Part shown: positions 11,022 through 22,534 of the stretch, piece after piece
Layout: each line of letters begins with the position of its first letter
Position numbering within the stretch: position 1 is the first letter of the stretch
Assembly (NCBI GenBank): GCA_020740775.1
Contig: JAHEWK010000031.1
Coordinates: forward strand, 1-64,000
Origin: Ilyonectria destructans
Taxonomy: Eukaryota > Ascomycota > Sordariomycetes > Hypocreales > Nectriaceae
Length of the DNA stretch: 64,000 bases
Reading direction: 5' to 3'
The notes under the pieces: generated by a model
Database searches by the model: none
The model's input: the letters and a program-made list of their open reading frames with translations, nothing else
What the model was told of the DNA's origin: nothing
Position numbers and translations under genes: made by a program

Positions 11022-12720
11022 ATGCCGAGGCCCCGTAAAGACTTGGAGGGCGTCAAGGACTGGATCCTCGAGCAGCGGCGAGAAGGACTATCCATTGACA
11101 CTATATGTGCCCATCTCCGCGACGATGGGCACGTACTCGACGCCAGAACCCTGAAAAGGAGGTTAGCGGAATGGGGTGCACAGGAGTACTCCCCCCTTCA
11201 CTCAAAGATTGATACCAACACCTTCGTCGAGCTGATCAAAGGCTACTTCTACCGATACGGATATAGCGACACTTCCATCGTCCGTGATCTCAAGCGACGC
11301 GGCATCGAGATCTCCGAGCGGACTGTACAGGAGTATCGTCTGAAGCATGGCATGAAGCGGCGCTTCCGAGATCTGACTGAACGACAGGATGCTATTCAAA
11401 AAGCAAGAGAGTTCCTCTTCCAAGACGACCGTCAATCTTCAAGCATCAGAGGATTTGGCAGGGGGTATCTATACCACTACGTCCGCATCCGTGCCGGCGT
11501 CCTTGTCGGCCAGAATACCTTATATCGCGAGTACCAAACGAACCCAGAGTGGAAGAAGCGGGCCGAACAAAGACGCCTTGCTGATTGGAAGCACCGGAAG
11601 AACTTCCAGGTTCCTGGGCCTAACTTCATGTGGTCTCTCGATGGGTACGAGAAGCTCAAGAACTTCGGCTTCTCTATCTACGCCTGTATCGACACGTACT
11701 CGAGAGCCATCATCTGGATATATGTCGGCAGGGGGAACATGACTGCGCTGAGTTCACTCAAACAGTTTCTACGGACCGTGTCGTACTCAGGGGTCCGGCC
11801 CCTTTTCACCCGCTCGGATCATGGTATCGAGACTCCTCTTTGGGCCGGAGCCCAGGCGATTCTCGCCGACCTTGATCAGACAGAGTTTCGGTATACCACC
11901 GATGATAACGACCAACGAGTCCATAGGCAGGGAGCGAGACTGAGCTCCTGTCATATCTGGGGCCCAAGCACATCGAACCAACGGATCGAGTCTTGGTGGG
12001 AAAAGCTACTTAAAGGTGTCAGTCAGCGCTGGATCGCGTTCTCACACGAGCTGATTGATAGCGGCCTCTTCCAACCAAACCGTCTTGCTCACCAGATCGC
12101 GGTGTATGCTCTCTATGGACCCATGATCCGTCAAGAGGTTGCGGACTTCACGGAGATGTGGAACGGCCATCGCATCCGGCCACAGAAGAATAGGGAGCAT
12201 CTCGTCGCCGGGATCCCAATGGATCTGTATAATACAAGCGAAGTGGAGAACTGGGCAGTCCATCTAGGGCCTGCGGCTCGAGATGGGCTTGCCCAGATGA
12301 TGGCCGCTGTCGATTCTATCGATATAGACGATCTTCTTGACCCAACAACAACAGACTGGTGTGATCAACAGCTCCGGGATCTTCAGTTCGGTGGTCAGCT
12401 AGATGGGGAGCTTGATCATAAGCGACCACACCTCGCAATCTACTTACGGCTTAGAGACAAGATTCAGGTTCATCTCGACTGCGGGGCAAGTCCGGTGCTG
12501 AGCATCCCAGAGAGTCCAGTTGGAGGGAAAGAGAGATTCATACGTAAAAAAGTACTCCATCGCACTCAAAAGCTAGCTGACAATGCTTTAGCTTCAGCTC
12601 CTCAAGCAGAACTACCTTAAGCCTATTAACAATAGCCTCTCCGGAACTGAGCTACCTGGCGATATTATCAATAGTGTGGACGAGCTGATGGGGGACCTGG
12701 GTCACCTTGAGCTAGAGTAA
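11022..12720 (+). CDS. Integrase-type DDE transposase, IE copy 1
   Basis: The start ATG 11022 opens MPRPRKDLE, shared with copy 3. Residues 1-50 form a helix-turn-helix resembling a Clr5-like fold (GLSIDTICAHL, then TLKRRLAEWG). A second HTH follows (GYSDTSIVRDL...ISERTVQEYR). The integrase core has D207 (WSLDGYEKL), D266 (TRSDHG) and E323 (NQRIESWW), a DDE triad of the rve/IS3-like kind. I place it with IS3EU-like eukaryotic transposases from memory. The long frame ends at 12620. Copy 3 suggests a last 52-nt intron at about 12549-12600, whose donor would read ATACGT here instead of GTGCGT, followed by a final exon ending HLELE at 12720. The catalytic core is fully open. Confidence 0.8.
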
Positions 12721-12723
12721 CTA

Positions 12724-13973
12724 CTATTTCCTCGTCTGTTTAAGAGGATGCCGACTACTTGGCCTCCTCGTATCAACTCCTCGGGTTCCAGCAGCGGGAC
12801 CATAGGCAGTGAAAGCAGGGCCAGCCGAGAGCTCCTTATCCTCTGCCTCTACCGAGAGTGCTGAGCTTATAGAGTCTCGAGCTCGTTTCTGACCCGCGCG
12901 GGTCTCGTCCACGTCGCTAGTAATAACCTCGATGTGGTCTTCTGCGCTAGCTCTCGAAGGAGGTAGAACTGGGCTCAGAGAGGGGCTCAAGGAGGGCAAG
13001 TTGAACTCGCTCCTGATTAACAAGGCTGGCTGTACCTTCACCTCGGCCTTGACTAACTCTTTCTTAATTCCCTTCTCCTCTGTGAACGGCTTTACAGCTG
13101 ACCTCGGTGTCTTGACATGACGAGGGGCCGCGACTTGTGGTCGAGGAGGCAATAGCTCATAGAAAACAAGGAACAGGAGATATCTGCCCTCTGTTTTACT
13201 GAAACGGGAAGGGCGTCCTCGCCGAAAAGCTCTGCGACTGTCTGTCTCTCCCAGTCGAGGTCGCTCAGCTCCGTGATACCCTCTTTAATATGGGCGTTCT
13301 GAACGAGTCTCTTGTCGAATTGAAGAACAGAAGAGAGGGCAGGCTTGTCCTTGAACTGAGGGAAGAAGATGCTGTCGAACTAGAAGTGGACAGGTAAAGA
13401 TGGTTCCTCGTCGACGAAAGGGCGCAAAGCGACCTTCAGCAGCTCTCTAGCCAAAGACCACTGGGGCTCCTCGTCTTCGTCTAGCATTTCCCATGGGTCA
13501 GGCCTCGCAAGGAAGACGGTGAGGCGCATCGAGATCTTTCGTCTGCTCTTGTTTTGGCTCTGTTTAGCCACAGCCTCACTGAGTTGCGACGAGCTCGCCC
13601 TCATGCCCCTCGCGATCCGACTCTGGGTAAGTTTGGCATCTCGATACACGGCGGAGGGCCGCGATGCTGCGAGGATACGGCCAGGGCCGTCTCCAGAGCC
13701 GGTGAAGATCGTCTGCGAGGGCGTGGAATGATCAGAGGCTGTTAGGTCGATAGACTGTATAGCGGAGGAGGTGGAAGCTGTCTCAACGTCTCGAAACGGG
13801 ACTGGCGAGCTGTCGAGGATGGAGATACTCGTGGGCCAACGTCTCCCGCAATATGGACACAGATTCGACCCTGGGTAGCTATCGCGGATGAAATCGTGGC
13901 TCCGTTGGTACGATTTAGGGGCCACGGTCTTCGGAACATCGGGACATGTCTGCGATAGGACGTGATCGGGCAT
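12724..13973 (-). pseudogene. Accessory protein of IE copy 1, damaged
   Basis: The leftward gene starts near ATG 13973 (MPDHVLSQTCPD) and converges on the transposase. The N-terminus has LCPYCGRRWP, possibly zinc-binding together with TCP about 27 residues earlier. Next comes SIDLTASD, a canonical-looking SUMO-interacting motif with acidic and Ser residues after it. A conserved middle domain (RLTVFLARP, then FFPQFKDKP, then TVAELFGED) is shared with copies 2 and 3. Two lesions occur: a TAG near 13380 where copy 3 has Trp, consistent with TGG to TAG, and a 1-bp deletion near 13200 after AELFGED. After the shift the frame continues as FLVFYELLPPRP and a Ser/Glu-rich tail to 12724. No known family is recognised. 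Confidence 0.65.
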
Positions 13974-14306
13974 ATCTACGTACAAGCCAAGGTCAGTCGC
14001 ACAATCTCATGATGGATAGACCCGAGCTTACTTAGGGAATGGATGGGGATAGCCCATAACAGCTATGGGGTGGCGATGGGCTGGATATTGACGCTGGTGT
14101 GGATGTGTGAGTGGAAGAATTGTGACGCGTCACCAGGAATTATCACGACATATTCCCTGGTGGAGATGCCATCTAAATGAAGAGATACCTTCCGGATAGT
14201 GTGCGGTACTGTAGTCTTGCAAGGGGGCACAAAATTACTAAGTATTTCCACATGGTTGAGGCTTCCCAAAAGGGTTATGTCACCCATGTGGTAATGTGCG
14301 ACCGTA

Positions 14307-15253
14307 CATGGGAGTCCACTGCATGGTTCCCGCCTATGTACGAGGATGAGCTCTGGAGCAGGAACCACAACTGGAAAATGAACAAGATCTTGATTTGGGA
14401 CGATTGACAACATTCGCCCTTGGTTCTTTTCTCACTTTCGGAATGACGGTCGATTGTAACAGCCAACGCACAATGAACTCGGAACCATCAATCTATTACT
14501 TGAATCTGAAACATCAACTCAGAGAGAGCTGCTTAAAGATGTTTCCCACTCTCTCGAATGATTCCCTCGCGCGCGCGGGCCTCATCATGCCGCGACCATG
14601 AGCGCTGCTGACTCTCTCGTCCAACTCGCCCCAGCGCATCCATCTGTCTCACAGACAGCAAGCCCGCTTCGCCACCTTCAGGTATGCCAATCCCCAAGCA
14701 CCGCTCAATTGTCTCTAGGGAATGGAGAACGACCTCAGAGAACAGCACAGCATGCACTGAGTACACGGTTCTGCCAGTAGCAAGTCTCCAAACCTGAGGC
14801 CTGGAATAGGGGGTTTTGGCTCGGTCGCGATTCGCTCGATGCGCGCAGTCAGGTGCTTTAGAGTCAACTTGCAGAGGGATATGAGCTGGATGAAGATGCT
14901 CGTGATCGTCAGCGCGAGGGGGGCCAATACGGTTCCGAGCCTTCCGAATCAAATGTATCTTTTGCAAAACCCCAACACGGTCTTGATGGGTCATTCGATC
15001 CCTTGCGCTTCAGTAGAGCATCTCACTGTCAAACTGTAGACCTGGGATGGCCGCTGTGGCGACTGGAGAAGGATATCATTCAAGTTTAGCACTTGTTGAC
15101 GGCAAGCAGTACCTGCACCGCGGGGGGTGCAAATACCAACCACGTGACTCGTGCACCGCCGGGGGTGCAACCAAGATCCGTTATCTAAGAGGCATTTTTG
15201 GCCTTTGATAACATCCCTACTGCAAATTGGCCCTCAATTCAATGGTCGACAGC
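14307..15253. other. No gene recognised; two GC-rich hairpins
   Basis: Short frames on both strands show no recognisable family. Near 15112-15175 two similar palindromic motifs, GCACCGCGGGGGGTGC and GCACCGCCGGGGGTGC, lie about 40 bp apart, perhaps protein-binding or terminal sites of an unknown element. Confidence 0.35.
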
Positions 15254-15669
15254 TTATTCAGCCGAAGGCTGACTCTACATTATTCAGCCGAAGGCTGACT
15301 CTACATTATTCAGCCGAAGGCTGACTCTACATTATTCAGCCGAAGGCTGACTCTACATTATTCAGCCGAAGGCTGACTCTACATTATTCAGCCGAAGGCT
15401 GACTCTACATTATTCAGCCGAAGGCTGACTCTACATTATTCAGCCGAAGGCTGACTCTACATTATTCAGCCGAAGGCTGACTCTACATTATTCAGCCGAA
15501 GGCTGACTCTACATTATTCAGCCGAAGGCTGACTCTACATTATTCAGCCGAAGGCTGACTCTACATTATTCAGCCGAAGGCTGACTCTACATTATTCAGC
15601 CGAAGGCTGACTCTACATTATTCAGCCGAAGGCTGACTCTACATTATTCAGCCGAAGGCTGACTCTACA
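15254..15669 (+). repeat. 26-bp tandem array, 16 exact copies
   Basis: Sixteen head-to-tail copies of a 26-bp unit run from 15254 to 15669 with no visible mismatch. Each unit contains the stem-loop CAGCCGAAGGCTG followed by ACTCTACA. The same 13-base hairpin in the opposite orientation (CAGCCTTCGGCTG) occurs once at 17102-17114, just after the Helitron helicase remnant. The unit has no variable spacer, so it is a minisatellite rather than a CRISPR. It may be built from a transposon terminal hairpin. Confidence 0.95.
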
Positions 15670-16579
15670 TTAGTTCTTAAGTTTTCCCGAATAATGAGGG
15701 TTTGGTGCAGACAGGGATAAATAAGTTTCTCGGGATCTGATTGGTCCAAATTTTGTATTGCCAGTCGCTAAAGAAGGCTGGATTGGTTGGCAGCTGTAGA
15801 AAAGGTGGGTATCCGCAAGCCACCATCTGTCACTGCTTCTTTGTTTACTTCTTTGTTTACTTCTTTGTTTATCCGTACCATCGCCAAATTTGCCTGGCGA
15901 TCTGTTCGTTTGCTTGGCCAAGCAACCTTTCTTCCATTATCGATCCCGATGCACCGTATGACTGAGGATGGATTCCGATTCTAGGGGTAATATGAGCCCT
16001 GGATCTGATTTTGGAGTCCATTGCCCGTCTTGCAACCAAATAAAACCAGCAAGTGACTTCACTAGCAGGAGGAAATGATGGAAATCTGCCAATCAAACTA
16101 CAGCCTGCCTGGAATGCCGGGACCAGCGCAATTCCGAGGTAACTGACATCATTGGTATAGTCTATATGCCTCCCTAACCTGATCAAGCGTGCCAGATCCA
16201 AAGGTGCGGTCCTGACGTTGAGGCACCTGGCCGTCCGTCCTTCCTCAGCTGAGAGATCTGCCCCGAAAAGAACCGACGGAGATGCTGGCCTATCGCCTCC
16301 TAATGAGAGATCCGGAACCCAGCCTACATCGCCACTGAAGCTACGGCAACTTCATACAGCTAGGAGTTTATTCGGAGAGTCAATTAGCCAGCCGCACATA
16401 GTGCTGGGGACTCCAATTCCACCAACCCAACAAAGCACGCGGCATTTCCGTGCTCTAGCTCCCTCACCTCCCGTGCAGCCAACGGCGCATCCAATCGCCT
16501 CACATTCTGACCCATCTACTGTCCGAAGCAGCACAACTGGTTTGGATTACTCTTACTTGGCTGCTAGGTTCCACAGGGC
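15670..16579. other. No gene recognised
   Basis: A frame of 135 codons at 16218-16625 is Pro/Ser-rich and has no recognisable domain. A 13-bp repeat (TTTGTTTACTTCT) occurs in tandem near 15840-15870. The region may belong to the Helitron remnant that follows, but shows no homology I can recognise. Confidence 0.3.
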
Positions 16580-17064
16580 CGGGAAGCATCCGAGACCCTC
16601 CCTGTGTTATCATGATGGAGTTTGACAAATACAGCGGACCGGTATTCCTGACCACCGCTGATGGCAAGAAGATTGTGCCGACTCTCCCAGTGGAGAGGGA
16701 CTTCCTCATCGGAGCCACTCTCTGCGCTCGCACCCAGTTTCCCCTGATCGTATGCTACGCAACTACCGTGCACAAGTCACAAAGCATCACCGAAGACATG
16801 ATAGTTACAGATCTGTCCTGCCGGGACTTTCAGACTGGTTTAAGCTACGTGGCTGTCTCTCGCGTGAAAACGCTCGGCGGTCTGATGTTGGAACAGTTGG
16901 ATGCACCATTTGATCGTAATCACCTGGTCTACGGGTCTCCCCCGGATGGCATGAAGATGAAGATGAGGGATCAGGAGCTTAGGAAGCGACAGGTGCTCAT
17001 ACGGAATCCGTACATGTCACATAATACGAAGAATGGCCATGGCAATGGATCAGTACGTAGATAA
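16580..17064 (+). pseudogene. Helitron helicase, C-terminal remnant
   Basis: The segment encodes the end of a PIF1-type helicase of the Helitron kind. DPPCVIMMEFDKYSGP is followed by VPTLPVERDF, then YATTVHKSQS (motif V region, normally TVHKSQG) and SYVAVSRVKTLGGL (motif VI with its arginine). Everything before the last 160 residues is missing, including the Rep endonuclease and Walker A and B, so it cannot be active alone. It is on the plus strand and is not closely similar to the large Helitron at the right end of the window (which has KIQGET and YVQLSRCTSLDG). It therefore represents a different Helitron family. Confidence 0.8.
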
Positions 17065-17101
17065 TGCAGTAGTAGTAATAGGTTCCCGGCCCGCGGACAC
17101 A

Positions 17102-17157
17102 CAGCCTTCGGCTGAGGCTACCCCATGCACCCAATCGCCGCTCCAATGTGCATGGGG
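17102..17157 (+). other. Paired hairpins after the Helitron remnant
   Basis: A stem-loop CAGCCTTCGGCTG lies at 17102-17114. A second with a 10-bp stem, CCCCATGCAC (17121-17130) against GTGCATGGGG (17148-17157), follows. Helitron 3' ends typically carry a short hairpin shortly before the terminus, so one of these may mark that end. No clean CTRR terminus was found to fix it. Confidence 0.4.
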
Positions 17158-18402
17158 TGACGGAGTATTTTATATTTCAAGTAAGTAAGTTCATAATGCC
17201 TCAAACTTGGTTTACTTGATCTACTTGAAATACTATATTTCATGGGGTTTCCTGTGCGGTTCTGGGCGGGGCTCCTAATAGTGTAACCAGTGCGTGTGAA
17301 AGCCTCAAATTGCTCATTTAGTCTGTTTGACTTGGCCAAACTAAACTACCAGTTTGCCTGAGATTCGCATACGGCACTGAATAGCCCCACTTGCGGCCTG
17401 TCACTCCTCGTACCTCCCTGGCTGCCTCTAGTGGACTCCCGTCTTCAATAAAAAATATATGGCATGGGAAAGGGAGAGTAGACGAAAATAATTAAGAGAT
17501 AAATAGCTTTCGAGTGGATTAGATTTGCCTTAATCTGCGCCTTGGGTAGGGACGTAATCTACCACATTGGCGGAGAAGATGTGGCCAAGGTTTAGCATCA
17601 TGCACTTTCTCGACCGCAAACAAGAACTTGGCAATATTATCTCACAGCGTGGTGGAATTGATACAAGGCGAGAGCTCCCAGAGAGACAATGACTGTATTC
17701 TTAACTAGAATGAGTGTCATTCTCACGGAGAGACCAGCGTGATTGGCATCTCAGCTGTTTCGCTCAATAGGATTATGCGGCTGGCTTACCCTAGGCGCTG
17801 GAGAGAGGCTGCCTGGCGCCCCGCCTCAACTCTCTCCTGTAAAAATTTTTCCTTGGCACCCGCTGTTAGCGTTTTGCTAGAGGAAAAACTTTTGCAGGCC
17901 AAAAATGGCGGCAAGTGCTCCGTTTTAAGTGGCTGAGCATAAATGAACACTACTAGGGTGTCAGAAAATGAACTCTACCCCCGGGAAAGTGGGGCTTGAA
18001 AATGAACTCTAGTAGGGTTCTGAGGTTACAGCATCTGTAGGGTGTTTTCGACTCGAGCTTAACCACCAAGTCCGGGGGCGAGATGTCCAGTTGGCCCAGT
18101 ATCAAATCACGCAGTGCTGCCATCAAAGAGTGTATAGATTGATACTCTCCGGTCGGCGCACCTTCTACGATACTAACGGTCAGCTCTCTGCTAATCTCTT
18201 CGACGGACGACCTTGTTCTGTTTCCTGAGAAGCTGGCTCTTCATGGCTCTTCGCTTCTCTCGCCCTGAGGGAGCTGGACGCTCGGAGCAGACTAGATAAA
18301 CACCGCGCGCTGCTAGGTCGGACCGCCTTCTGGGATGGGATCTCTGACAGCGGAAATAGAAAGGCAGCCAGCAAGAACTCGCAGAGCGCGGCTGGCAGGA
18401 TG
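17158..18402. other. No gene recognised; short repeats
   Basis: No confident coding sequence. Near 17941-18015 the phrase AAAATGAACTCTA occurs twice, with mirrored CTACTAGGG and CTAGTAGGG nearby. Leftward coding of the kinase remnant may originally have reached into 18170-18400, where frames are interrupted by stops. Confidence 0.35.
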
Positions 18403-19140
18403 TCAGTATTTAGGAATAACATGTAGAGACTGGGATAACGGACCTCCGAGCAGCCTCTCCTGGTTGGATATCTCAGTGATGGCGGCTCGGTATTTTGAAT
18501 GGAAACTGATACGGCCTGGCGCACGATCCGAAACGTCCCTCCTCCACGGATTCCCTTGTGTTCCAAACGACCAGGGAAGTCTACCGAATGCAACCCTGAA
18601 GAGACTAACGCCGAAGGCCCACACATCAGTCCTCCCGTCGTATTCCGAACTTTCGTGCTCCGGGGAGTGAAATCCTATAGTTCCATTGGTGCCCGGTCGA
18701 GCTGGGATGGTCTTCCTCCCGTGGTGAATCTTCTCGATCGAGTCGAGGTCGAGAAGAACAGCGCGGAGTGGACGTGGAGGGAGTTCTGATGAGGCTTCAT
18801 TGTGGGCGTGATCCAGCCGCAGGTTTACGAGACCAATGTTTGTCGGCTTGATATCTGTGTGGACGAAGTCGTGGGCGTGTAGAAAGGATAGGCCTTGGAG
18901 ACAGTCGCGGAGTATCAGTTCCAGTTTTGTGCGGCTACCACCGTCAGTGACCTGAGCTTGTAGTCGTCAAGATAACCTTACTGCGTTTGTAATGGTACCT
19001 TGTCCAAAGTGATGTCGACAAAGGGTTCTAGCACGATATGAAACTCGTGTATGTTGCCTCCCATGTGGATGGTCTCAACGCAGGTCAAAATGTTGGTCTG
19101 CCTCTCCATGGTGGCAATCTGCGAGATGCAGGCTTTCTAT
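18403..19140 (-). pseudogene. Protein kinase-like C-lobe remnant
   Basis: Read leftward, the sequence encodes FHIVLEPFVD (hinge region), then an apparent short intron near 18940-18990, and then the kinase C-lobe. The C-lobe motifs are FVHTDIKPTNIG (catalytic loop, with Thr in place of the Arg of HRD), LLDLDSI in the DFG position, GTIGFHSPEH in the APE position, and DVWAFGVSLFRVAFGRLPW (helix F). The N-lobe with the Gly loop and the Lys is missing: homology stops at about 19140, where repeats of CCATAC begin. The frame ends at a stop at 18403. This is probably a fungal Ser/Thr kinase-like gene truncated at its 5' end. The altered HRD and DFG suggest weak or no activity even when whole. Confidence 0.65.
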
Positions 19141-19490
19141 CCACACTCCATACTCCATACAGACCCGTATGGAATATGGAATATGGAATGGGCCTCGTAT
19201 GGAAGCTTATTCCATACGTATGGAATACAAAAAATGACGTCATCTCACACTACCACTATCGTAAAGAACCAGGTTTGGGAGCTCTGCAATTCAGTAATTG
19301 TACAGTGATTTGCCTGCCGTCGGCTGCAGACAGCGCTGACATTGAAGTATGAACCAGCATAGACGAAGGTTTGGGATCACTCTGAAACAGACTACAATAG
19401 CGGGAATAATATTTTTACTTTTCAGTCTTGAAAAGAATCAGGTGTTGAGCCCCGCCACCTTTCCATACTACCAACCTTCCTCCTCGTTCT
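19141..19490. other. CCATAC/GTATGG repeat cluster at the kinase break
   Basis: From about 19141 to 19225 the motif CCATAC or its complement GTATGG occurs about eight times in both orientations, including TTCCATACGTATGGAA, a 16-bp palindrome. Such clusters are usual in the subterminal regions of fungal DNA transposons, so an undetected element end probably truncates the kinase here. The remainder to 19490 shows nothing recognisable. Confidence 0.45.
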
Positions 19491-19694
19491 TACGGAAGGC
19501 CATAAGGGGCAGTGTACCAAAACCCCAAATTGATGTTTTTTAGGATGGGGTCACCCCCTCCGTCCGGCCCCGTTTGTAGGATAATATTGCGTCGCGTTTT
19601 TTTCCGCGAGTACGTACCTCCTCCCTCACCTCGCCGGCCTCTTTCGATCCCATTCGCAAGCCTTTTCACGCAATACGACCCAATACGCAACATC

Positions 19695-20487
19695 ATGGCC
19701 GGCGCCAGCGGAAAGAAGAGGCCCCCCCGTCCTCCCAAGAAGGATCCCAAGAACACCACTATGGGCCCGAATGATGCCGACCCCCTCGCCGAGGATTTGG
19801 GTGACCGCGCAGCCTCGCTGCTCCCTAAGGAGATCCTGGGTATCGACACCCGTACTTTCGCGTACAAGGTCGAACAGCCCGAATCGAACCCGGACCTTAC
19901 AGTTTGGGCTTTGATCAACGCTTTGAAGGGGAGCACCACCAAGGGGCAATCTGCTGTCGACTCCACCAAGGTACTTGGTTCTATACTAGCTCGGTTGATC
20001 ACGTACTAACCCGTACTAGACCGTCCGCGAGCTTCGGGTTCGCGTCAAGTCTAGCAACAAATCGCTCGAGGATACCCCCTACACTCTCAACTTTGCGAGC
20101 AGACAGAACTGCGATGCTATGCTGCGTCATCTGTACGGTGACGAACGGGAGGATACGGAGCGCTGCCTCAAGTGTACGAAGCGCAACGGGGCCCTCATCG
20201 GCTGCGTGGTTTCTGAAACCAATCCGGCTTGCGCCAATTGCGACTGGAACCGATCCGGCGCCGCCTGCTCCTTTACGAGTGAGTACGCTACAATACGCAA
20301 CCAAGCTTGATACTAATTCGGTACAGGTAAGAAGCGCAAGGCCAGCGAGGCCGATGATGACGACAGCGATGATACGGACCCGTTCGAAGGGATTGACCGC
20401 AAGACGTGCGCGCGGCTTGCCCAGATCTTCAAGGAGGCTGCTGACCGCAAGAAGAGAAAGAAACACACCATTTCGAAGGCGGATTAA
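19695..20487 (+). CDS. DUF3716-like cysteine-rich protein carried by IE copy 2
   Basis: Three exons (19695-19970, 20020-20278, 20327-20487) join in frame with GT-AG introns of 49 and 48 nt, giving 231 residues. The start is ATG 19695 (MAGASGKKRPPRPPKK). After a basic N-terminus and a helical middle there is a six-cysteine cluster, CLKCTKRNGALIGCVV...CANCDW...ACSF (residues about 144-178). This spacing resembles the fungal DUF3716 family and suggests zinc binding. A basic tail follows (SKKRKASE and RKKRKKH), a likely nuclear localisation signal. The gene is inside the inverted repeats and reads the same way as the transposase. Copies 1 and 3 lack it. It may be a DNA-binding helper or captured cargo; its function is unknown. 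Confidence 0.7.
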
Positions 20488-20631
20488 GGTATTTTGCCCA
20501 ATACGTAAACGTACGAACCCCAACTACCTTTTTTTCCCCAAAGTCCGCTGTCATTTCTTCGCTCTCTGAGCTGGAAATTTCGATTTAGGATTTGGCGCGA
20601 ATAATACTTTCGCGAACGGCTGATTCCGTCG

Positions 20632-20660
20632 GCGTACGGAGGCGTACGGCAAAGTACGAT
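20632..20660 (+). repeat. CGTACGG motifs upstream of the IE copy 2 transposase
   Basis: GGCGTACGGAGGCGTACGGC is a direct pair of the CGTACGG motif, followed closely by AAGTACG. The same motif occurs at 23939-23945 and 24015-24021 near the right end. It contains the TACGG of the element termini, so these are candidate transposase-binding sites. Confidence 0.5.
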
Positions 20661-20886
20661 ACCACTTTCTTACCGGGGGTCTGAAATTTCCGCTCGATTT
20701 TCTTTTTCGCTTGTGACCGTTCTAAATTGTGATGTTCCATTTATGGCAAAGTAAAGCTCCGTATGCACCCGTATTGCGCTATTTGATAACTCCCTCGGCT
20801 AGGAAAATTATATCGCGCAATCCAAACTTAAAACTTCGTCCTCCGTTTAGCTACGTACGACCACCAACGAAAACAGGCGGCACAAA

Positions 20887-22507
20887 ATGGTTCGCCCTTC
20901 CATTGACTTATCTTCGTTTCGCCTCCAGATTCAACAGTGGAAAAATGACGAAGGTCTCACAGTTCAGCAAATCATCCGGCGTCTTAAGGTCGATTTTCAT
21001 ATCGAAGTTAGCCGTATGACGATGTATCGCAACCTCAAGGCCTGGGGCACCTCTTTGACCCAACACACACAAGACTCTGAACGACTACGTGAGCGTATGC
21101 AAGAGCTTTTCTTCCATATGGTCTTAAACGATCACTTTATGCTTCTGCAGCTACATTCTGAAGGCTTTATCATCACGAAGACTGGGCTCTCACGGATACG
21201 GCGAGAGCTTGGCCTTTGGCGACGCCAAACCCTTGAGATGGTCACAGAGAGACTTACCGAATTGCGCCGTTTTTTTACAGACGAGGCCGAAAAGAACACA
21301 AAGCTTGAGAGCTATGGGCGTACATATCTCTACGTATATGTCCGTCAACACCAGCATGTCTTAAGCCGCCGAGCGCTATACGAATGCTTTCGTGACTTTT
21401 ATCCTGGAAGCATTACAGAACGGTGGAATACGATGCGGTATCGCCGAACTGGATGGACTGCCCCAGGCCCTGACTTTATCTGGTCCCTCGATGCATATGA
21501 TAAACTGAAGGCCTGGGGCTTTGAGATTTATGCTTCCATTGATGCTTACTCCCGGTTCATTACGTGGTTCTACGTGGGCATATCTTCTAGTACATCACGA
21601 AGCGTTGTTGCGCAATATCTCCACGTTCTCTCACAGCGGAAAACCATGCCAAACCTTGTCCGTTCAGATCGTGGCGGAGAGACAGTCCTGATGGCTGGAG
21701 CACATTATTACCTTTCGAAATCGCGCGTGCGCGTACGTGATGGTAATCCGCAAGATGTGCGCTTTCAGGACTGTTAGATCTATGGCAAGAGCACGCATAA
21801 TGAGAAGATTGAGAGCTGGTGGCTTAGGCTAAGTAGAGGCAGGGCTAAGTTCTGGCGGGCATGTATCTGGCATTATCTCCCCGTTTAATCTGATATTAAC
21901 TTGAGCTTAGGAGTACTTCTCTGAAATCACGGAACTCGGATACTTTACAAATGACTCCTTACCCGATCGTATTGCGATGCTCTATATCTTTATGCCACTT
22001 CTACGTGCGGAGTTTGCCGAGTTCGTACTTATGTGGAATTCGCATTATATTCGCAAACAGAGCAACAGGCCACATGTTGTTCCAGGGCAGCCATGGACTC
22101 TCTACTTCCAACCCGAGGCACGGCAGGTTGAAAGTTTCGCGGAAGTCATCCCTCAAGACCGATTATCTACGCTTCAGAATATCTTCGCAAGGGACCATAT
22201 TGACCTTGACGCTTACTTACCGGAGGAGACGATAATAGTTTGCGAAAAAATCCTACAAGGCCAACAGGATGAACCAAACGATCCAGCGCAACGGCCAAAG
22301 CTCTCATTGTATTTATTTCTACGGCATCATCTACAGCAATATATCACGAACAAGGAAGTACCAGCGCTGGGGCTATTAGTGACACCTACGGGTGGCCTTG
22401 ACCGCGTACGGGATCATTTGGCGGCTCACGATATTGATGCTGCTTTACTTTTGGAACGTATTGAGGAGGAAGAGATTGAGGAGGAAAGCCCCCAAGTATA
22501 CGACTAA
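20887..22507 (+). pseudogene. Integrase-type DDE transposase, IE copy 2, one in-frame stop
   Basis: From ATG 20887 (MVRPSIDLSSF) the protein has the same plan as copy 1. There is an N-terminal HTH (GLTVQQIIRRL, then MYRNLKAWG), then the integrase core with the first Asp in WSLDAYDKL, the second in VRSDRGGE and the Glu in NEKIESWW. Sequence identity to copy 1 is low, so it is a distinct subfamily. A TAG at 21775-21777 interrupts it between the second Asp and the Glu, where family members have an aromatic or His codon (DC-stop-IYGKS). Alignment to copy 1 also implies a short intron at about 21858-21910, possibly of GC-AG type. The C-terminus ends in a Glu-rich tail at 22507. One base change would explain the stop. 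Confidence 0.75.
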
Positions 22508-22534
22508 ATACAATAAAAGCAATTTTCACTCGAA

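Larger units (their letters stand above)
10731..14306 (+). mobile_element. IE copy 1: two-gene integrase-type DNA transposon
   Basis: The element is 3,576 bp. Terminal inverted repeats match perfectly over 29 bp and then loosely to about 34 bp: the left end reads TACGGTCGCACATTACCACA from 10731 and the right end is its complement up to 14306. Inside are a rightward transposase (11022-12720) and a convergent accessory gene (12724-13973) whose stop lies 3 bp beyond the transposase stop. The flanking hexamers (CTGCAC and CATGGG) do not match, so no target duplication survives. Copy 3 shares the same terminal 11 bases and the same gene order. Confidence 0.85.

Noticed and set aside
15254..15669. 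CRISPR-like array
   Set aside because: The 26-bp units are contiguous and identical with no variable spacers, and the genome is fungal. It is a minisatellite.
19512..19694. Upstream extension of the Cys-rich gene in IE copy 2
   Set aside because: The frame is open back to 19512 but it enters the terminal inverted repeat and uses a non-ATG start. ATG 19695 is the better start.
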